A program made the position numbers and the translations under genes. The notes beneath the pieces were generated by a model. It worked only from the letters and a program-made list of their open reading frames with translations. It was not told the origin of the DNA and did not search any database. Positions 18,329 through 23,279 of a stretch of DNA of 23,279 nucleotides are shown piece by piece (the first letter of the stretch is position 1; every line of letters starts with the position of its first letter). This stretch comes from Beroe ovata (taxonomy: Eukaryota; Ctenophora; Nuda; Beroida; Beroidae), in assembly GCA_946803715.1 (NCBI GenBank), contig CAMPET010000201.1, positions 97,036 to 120,314 on the forward strand, read 5' to 3'.

Positions 18329-19350
18329 TCATGATTCTGACGAGTCAGGGGTGTAGTCTGGTAAAATATCAAGAATAAGACTCCTCATCTTGGCCTTCCT
18401 CAACTCTGCCTCTCTTTCGCGGACAAGTTCGGGTGTGATGCGTCGCCATGACACCAGATGATTGCGGAGGCAAGACCTGATGAAAAGTGCAGGGAGATAG
18501 ATCTTCGAGAAGAATGGGAATAGAGAAGAGAAATCTATTAATTTAGCGGCGATATCGAATTTATTAAAAGCTGAAAATTACAGATAAGTTTGGTTCAACT
18601 CACCTCTGATCCATCTCGATAGCCCTAATCTCGAGTTCTGCTCTTTCCTCCTTATCACGGGCTGTCTGCTCAGACCACGCTCGCAAAGCCCTCAGACGGA
18701 GTATGCGTCGGTAGTGGCGAGTTGCGATACGACCGTAACTCTCTTGCAGCGTGAGACTCTGGGACAAATTAGTGAGGTAGCTGGCGAAATCTTGTACGGT
18801 AAATCTGGGTTCAACATAGCGCACTAAGCAATATCAGGGACACACAAAGATCTGGAATCTTTTTCCGCCATCATCTTCGAATTATTGGTTATTCACTCAC
18901 TCTTTTGAGTCCATTGAAGGCGTTTCTGAGTAGCAAATTTCTGTAAAACTGTGTTGCATGTTCCTCCTTTTCCAACTGCTTTATCTCAAGGTTAGTTTTC
19001 CATGTTCTCCAAATGTGCAGTGTCAAGGATTTGTGGTAGTGATCTTCGGCCTTGAACGTAGCTTCCTTGGTCTGAAATTGAATGAAACTTCCTATAAAGA
19101 TTTCCTCACATCGAATTGGCATTGAATCTATCACATTCCTAGAACTGGAGCAGCTAAAATTCCTAGAACTGAAGTTGTTAAAATTTCCAATATTTGTTCG
19201 CACCATCAAGCACAATTTTCTGAGATTTCCCAACACAATCCTTTTCTTGAGGTTGTTGTGATAGTGATTGATGGCTCGCAGGGTTTTCTCCTTCATCTCC
19301 TGGATCTCCTCTTGCTTCTTCTTCTCCAATTCTTTAGCCTTCACAAGTTC
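18329..19350 (-). CDS. CCDC191: C-terminal HY/W-repeat exons of the CCDC191-like gene
   Basis: Exons 19350-19204, 19071-18901, 18758-18604 and 18476-18329 carry four or five helical repeats with a His/Phe-Tyr start and a Trp or aromatic end, separated by Lys/Glu-rich helix. The last exon ends with SLILDILPDY and a short Ser-rich tail. The acceptor at 18759 (ctcactaatttgtcccag) is chosen over one at about 18825 because only it keeps frame. Confidence 0.8.
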
Positions 19351-22300
19351 CTGGACCAATTAGTGATCAATTAGCGACCAATTAGCGACCAATTACTCAC
19401 AACGGTGATTAAATCTCCGCCGTAAGGGGCGGAGCCTGGGAAAGCAATACAATTGACAAGTGATTTGCTGCCACTTTTATGGCACGTGGAACCCATTTAC
19501 TAATTAGTGATTATTGACGCTAATTAGCTCTAATTAGCGACCCTCTATCTAACTGTCGATGTCGTAATCTGAAGTCAAAATAACTCACCATATGGTAGAA
19601 TTGCACAAATACTACGCGACTTCTTAATGGATTGGAGGGCTGAGAAGGGTTGTATAAACATAGATTTAAGGTTAAAAAGTCGGCAGCTTTTCTTAATAGA
19701 TATTACCTTCAATCTCTTTTCCTTTTCGGCCAGTTTCAACTGTTTCTCCTCTTCCAGTTTCCTCTTCTCTTCTTCTATCTTGGCAAGTTCTTCCTGCCTT
19801 CTCCTCTCCTCTTTCCTACGCTGAATTTCCTCCTGCCTCTCACGTCGTAACTTGGCCCGTTCTTCCATTCCTGCAGGGAGGTAGTTTCGATCACATGAAT
19901 TGACTGAGGAAGACTTAACCTCCTAAACCCCTGAATCACAGGAATACTGTCAGCCCCAATATTCGAATTTTATAGGTAAAATCCACCACATGCCTTCAGC
20001 TTGTTGTTGTATTTCCATAATCGATTACAACATCCGTAGCTTACTAATCTACAGATGTTTCACTTAGATGTTATACCCGATACTAGCTTAGCATTGGATG
20101 ATTCACGTAGTTACTCATCTGGCAACCGAATCAGTTTTGTGACTCCAAAGAGCTCATCCATGGGAAATGAATGAATTTGCAAATTTCGAATTTGCCACCG
20201 GTCACAGAAAAAGTGGAATGACTGGCGCAAGTGTCTGGAAATTAACTAAAAATGTGTACACGCGCGTAACGCGCGCACATCACAAACTGCTGAGAAATAG
20301 ACTTGGATCGAAATTCTGCTGTTCGGATTTCGCGCCAAACGTGGCAAAAATGTGCCGTTCATGTTTTCTCTGGAATATTGTACCTTTGAGCGCTGCAGGG
20401 ACTTTACTCGGCTTTGGCTCCCACACCATTGCTCTTTGCTCTGGCATTCGTACTGTCTTTGTGCTGAAAACTGGGCTTTCCCAAGGGTTCAATGGGGCAG
20501 GAGTGGTCTTTTCCATGACTGCTACTTCTGAAATCAGAAGTTATTTAAGCAATCAAACAGAAATAATTCATTTCCTTCACAGAGAATGATATTTTCATCT
20601 CACTCACTCGTTTCTCTTTGACATGTGACGTTTTTATGTTGCTCTCCAGAGTTCATACCCTGTTCTGTTCCCTCATCCGGCAGATCTGGTCGATCGGAAC
20701 CTTTAGGCGGTGCCGTTACCGGTCTATTCCCAAAGTTAATACCTAACTTTCTGCTCTTGTGATATTTTGAACTGTCGTATGTTGTGCCAGTGGGCACTGG
20801 CTTGGAGTCTGGGTCCAGTTGCTTGGAAACTTCTGAGAGATAAGAATCCATGGCAAAAATGTTGATGAACACTTGCCAAGTTGCGAAGTCCATTCTAAAC
20901 ATCACTATTCACTTTGCAATAACTTTCAGGATATCAGATATCAATACTTCCAGATATCTAGTTAAACTAGCTGTTTCCCTAACTACCTAACCTCTAATAG
21001 GACTTGGTATAGCTGGTTGTAACTAACAAGTCAATCCATGAGATACATATTTGAATGTCAAATTGACTAAATGCATGTCGAATTGACTGGATGACACACT
21101 ATAGTCAATTCAGCTAGCAGTCAAATTGGCGAACCTGCGGCTGCCGCCAGGCACTGTTCCATGAGAAACTTCCTCTTGATGTCTTGTTCTTTATCCTGTT
21201 TGTCCTGGATACGTTGTCGTGTCCAGTGTAGCCAGCAGAAGAAGTAGTGACGAATATGGGACTTCCTGAGGAGAAATGAGAAGAAGTTGTGAGGAGAAAA
21301 TCATGGCTCAATGGCTCTTTAGGGATCAAATCAGAAAAATTGGGCGAAAAAATTGTTAAATAATCCAAAAAAAAGTACCTAACTGCTTCTTCCAAAAATG
21401 TCAATGATCATGGTCAATTATAACTCACTGATAATGGATGTCAGCAATTCTATTGTATTTATTCTCTTTGAAGACCGCCTCCCTGATTTTCTCCACTCGC
21501 TTTTCCTCTTCCCTCTCACAGAATCTCCTCCATCTCTTCCAACATCGCAACTAAATGAGAGCACCTTAGTTGGTAATTCTGACACGGAAAATTAGTTCTT
21601 ATCGAGATATGGAAAATATCACGCAAAGTTTCTGCAACTAGTCCCAACCTGTATTTTCCATTGGTATAAAGCGACTGCCTTGTTCTCACTCACTCGACCG
21701 TCCAGTGTTCTCTCACGCCAAGCCGTGAAACTGCGCTGTAACAACTAAGAGAGAGAGAGAGAGCAAGTGATTGGGGTGGGAGAAAAGATGAGAAATCGTT
21801 AAGGAGAGAGAGGGAGGGAGTGTTTATTAAGATCGATCTTTGATTCGCGAGTGATGATTCCTTGAATTTGTTATGAGAATTCTGTCTGGTTTTCTTGGGT
21901 TTCTGCCAAAACTCAGTGATGAAAATAAAAATAACAACAAAGTTGCAACACTCACATGAAAACGTTCCTTCAACTCCCGCTTTTCAGCTTCCTGGAGTTG
22001 TTTCAACAGAATATGCCGGGTCCCAAGAATCCTCTTCCTCTCAGCTTCCTGAAAAGATAGCAATAATTTCACTCTTGATTATAATTCATATTTCAAGTGA
22101 ATATGTGTGACCTTGAGACGAACATCCCGATAAGAAAGCCCTCATTTTTAAACGTTTGATTGTCCACGCAAAAATCAACCAAATTCAGGTTGGAATCCAA
22201 GGAAATCACGTGATCAAAGTTATTTCAGTCTTAACCTCAGCAGCAGTTTGCATCACAACACTTCTGTATTCAGCGGCTAGGTCAGCTTTGTGTGCTTCCG

Positions 22301-22619
22301 TCTGTTCTGCCCGCTCCCTGAATTGTGGATGTTGGATATTGGGTTTCGGGATGAAATCGACTCACGAGTCACGATGAATAATGAACACTAAAATGAAGAA
22401 AATGAGGACGTGATTAGCTAAAATTGAAAATAAAAACCAATTAATAAGTAATTGAATGCGCGTGCGTCTATTATTGAGGAGTTGTTCACATAAAAAGAAA
22501 TAGAACCTCTCGTAAGCAACAATTTTCTGTTGTTGCTCCTCTCTCAGTTGCTTCCGCAGAGCAACCATCTCGTACTGTATCTTATCTTCTTCCAACTTAG
22601 CTTCCCGTACCTTCCGAAC
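18329..22619 (-). CDS. CCDC191: CCDC191-like coiled-coil protein, 5' partial, 13-14 exons
   Basis: Phase-consistent exons on the minus strand, in transcript order: 22619-22507, 22317-22236, 22048-21956, 21744-21694, 21550-21429, 21265-21135, 20832-20608, 20527-20384, 19870-19707, optional 19639-19589, 19350-19204, 19071-18901, 18758-18604, 18476-18329. They encode about 581 residues (598 with the optional exon) and end at TGA 18331-18329. A long basic/acidic coiled coil (MEERAKLRRERQEEIQRRKE onward) is followed by repeated aromatic motifs: INHYHNNL, EDHYHKSLTLHIWRTWK, TQFYRNLLLRNAF, TRHYRRILRLRALRAW and CLRNHLVSWRR. The C-terminus carries ILPDY. This order and the Leu-Pro-Asp-aromatic ending match my recollection of CCDC191 (KIAA1407). 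The x-x-[FL]-x-x-W spacing resembles Sfi1/centrin-binding repeats. A centrosomal or ciliary role is inferred. The N-terminal part is missing. Confidence 0.78.
19415..19434. repeat. GC-rich hairpin in intron
   Basis: ctccgcc and ggcggag form a seven-base perfect stem around a six-base loop. Short direct repeats of aattagcgacc lie beside it (19365-19395). No function is assigned. Confidence 0.5.
19589..19639 (-). CDS. Possible 51-bp cassette exon
   Basis: The acceptor cccttctcag and donor gtgagt flank 17 codons in phase 0 on both sides, so inclusion or skipping keeps the frame. The peptide (PSNPLRSRVVFVQFYHM) interrupts a region that in CCDC191 runs straight from KRLK into ELxKxKELEK. It may be a lineage-specific or alternative exon, or not an exon at all. 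Confidence 0.35.
19707..19870 (-). CDS. CCDC191: Central coiled-coil exon of the CCDC191-like gene
   Basis: The acceptor is ctccctgcag and the donor gtaata. The exon encodes 54 residues, almost all Glu, Lys, Arg, Gln and Leu, a single long charged alpha helix or coiled coil. This is the most recognisable segment shared with CCDC191. Confidence 0.82.
20384..20832 (-). CDS. CCDC191: Proline-rich linker exons of the CCDC191-like gene
   Basis: Exons 20832-20608 and 20527-20384 encode a low-complexity, Pro/Ser/Thr/Lys-rich linker (e.g. LDPDSKPVPTGTTYDSSK; TPAPLNPWESPVFSTKT) between the first Trp-repeat block and the central coiled coil. Both start and end in phase 1. For the second exon an upstream donor (ccga|gtaaag) is also phase-compatible. 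It would remove about ten codons. Confidence 0.65.
21135..22619 (-). CDS. CCDC191: N-terminal helical/Trp-repeat exons of the CCDC191-like gene
   Basis: Six exons encode charged helix (EAKLEEDKIQYEMVALRKQ), then AEYRSVVMQ, KRELKERFHLLQRSFTAWRE, LRCWKRWRRFCERE, and HYFFCWLHWTRQR ending in LAAAA. These give a first set of helix/Trp repeats before the central coiled coil. Two donors are weak GTTC types (gttcta after 22507, gttcgc after 21135), yet both are required by reading phase. Confidence 0.72.
21749..21763. repeat. GA microsatellite
   Basis: A run of gagaga. On the minus strand it provides the ctctct polypyrimidine tract for the acceptor of the 21744-21694 exon. Confidence 0.85.
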
Positions 22620-23240
22620 CTGTGTGAATTACAATCAGTCATATGGACTAGCTGCGTCTTGTTCCTTCCTTCCTTATAACCATCTAGAACATTGTTCCAT
22701 TGAACAAAAAACCTAAAACGTGTTCTAATAAACTGTAAGAAAATCCATTATTCATTGGAATACTTTCGGTGGACTATTCTACCCAGTAGATTTGAGCCAC
22801 TAGTCAGAAACTTCAAAAAGCGATGAATTACCTACACACGGTATTCTAACCCCATTCGACATTCATCTCTCTTTCTCTATATCTGTTAGATTAATCGGTG
22901 TTATCTTTGTCATTGACACCACACAAATACATACTACATAGAGAGGTGTTACGCACAGACTCAATATAGTGGTATCACATGTATTTGAGTCTGGCATTGA
23001 CTTACTGAGCCTCACAAACTTGCGTTAGTCAGTGTGTGACGTGTGTGTAGGTCTGACTATTTTGTAAAATATTTTCACCTTCGGCACGCTAATTTAAGCT
23101 ATCTCATCAGTTCTTATCGAAATAACCCACGTCATTTCAATTCCAGTACCTATTGACACCAATGATGGAATGAATGTCGCATACACCCAGTCTGAGTGAT
23201 TCTGCCCGGGCTCCCCTCACCGAAACTGACACCATTGTAA

Positions 23241-23279
<39 letters not shown>
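22620..23279. other. Intron or 5' flank of the CCDC191-like gene
   Basis: No further exon is convincingly supported. A minus-strand ATG with five codons (23235-23221) ends at a gtgagg donor in phase 0, matching the next exon. It is too short to trust, and CCDC191 proteins normally have a longer N-terminus. Confidence 0.45.
23245..23279. repeat. AC microsatellite at window end
   Basis: An uninterrupted AC run of at least 17 units, truncated by the window edge. Confidence 0.95.

Noticed and set aside
19394-19428. Possible 35-base minus-strand exon (cccag ... gtgagt)
   Set aside because: The splice signals look good, but the length breaks the reading phase between well-supported neighbours, and the sequence is largely a GC-rich hairpin.
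20167-20589. Open frame of 140 codons on the plus strand
   Set aside because: It is antisense to the proline-rich exon of the CCDC191-like gene, whose phase chain is well supported, and it has no domain of its own.
23221-23235. Minus-strand ATG with five codons and a gtgagg donor, possible first exon of the CCDC191-like gene
   Set aside because: Phase fits, but five codons are too little evidence and the family has a longer N-terminus.

Overview
The window is animal nuclear DNA. It shows genes split by GT-AG introns of about 130 to 1300 bases, immunoglobulin and zona pellucida (ZP) domains (the ZP module is a metazoan family), AT-rich introns and intergenic DNA, and abundant CA/GT microsatellites. 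The species cannot be named from the sequence; an invertebrate is likely. Nothing bacterial, viral or organellar was recognised. All exon models below were built by hand from splice signals, reading phase and family motifs.

Layout: (1) 43-11948, plus strand, the 3' part of a multi-exon gene for a single-pass surface protein. It encodes four Ig-like domains, a complete ZP module, a furin-type site and a C-terminal hydrophobic anchor. Its 5' end lies outside the window. The first 3.3 kb contains exon copies separated by single Ns; these look like unmerged overlapping contigs or haplotypes, not real exon duplication. (2) 11949-16276, about 4.3 kb without a recognisable gene. It holds a 44-base gap, a degenerate 190-bp direct repeat, a dense cluster of CACGTG E-boxes and a TATA-type promoter candidate. 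(3) 16349-17286, plus strand, a compact three-exon gene for a 92-residue secreted precursor. It has a signal peptide, an acidic spacer, an RRKR convertase site and a 15-residue C-terminal peptide with two cysteines. I match it to no known family, and it is the best novelty candidate here. (4) 18329-22619, minus strand, the C-terminal 13 to 14 exons of a CCDC191-like coiled-coil protein, tail-to-tail with the peptide gene. Its 5' exons lie beyond the right edge or are not recognisable.

The three genes show no sign of a shared pathway: an adhesion or matrix-type surface protein, a secreted peptide, and a centrosome/cilium-type coiled-coil protein. The peptide gene and the CCDC191-like gene converge and share a roughly 1 kb 3' intergenic stretch. 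The E-box cluster and TATA candidate lie upstream of the peptide gene and may serve it.
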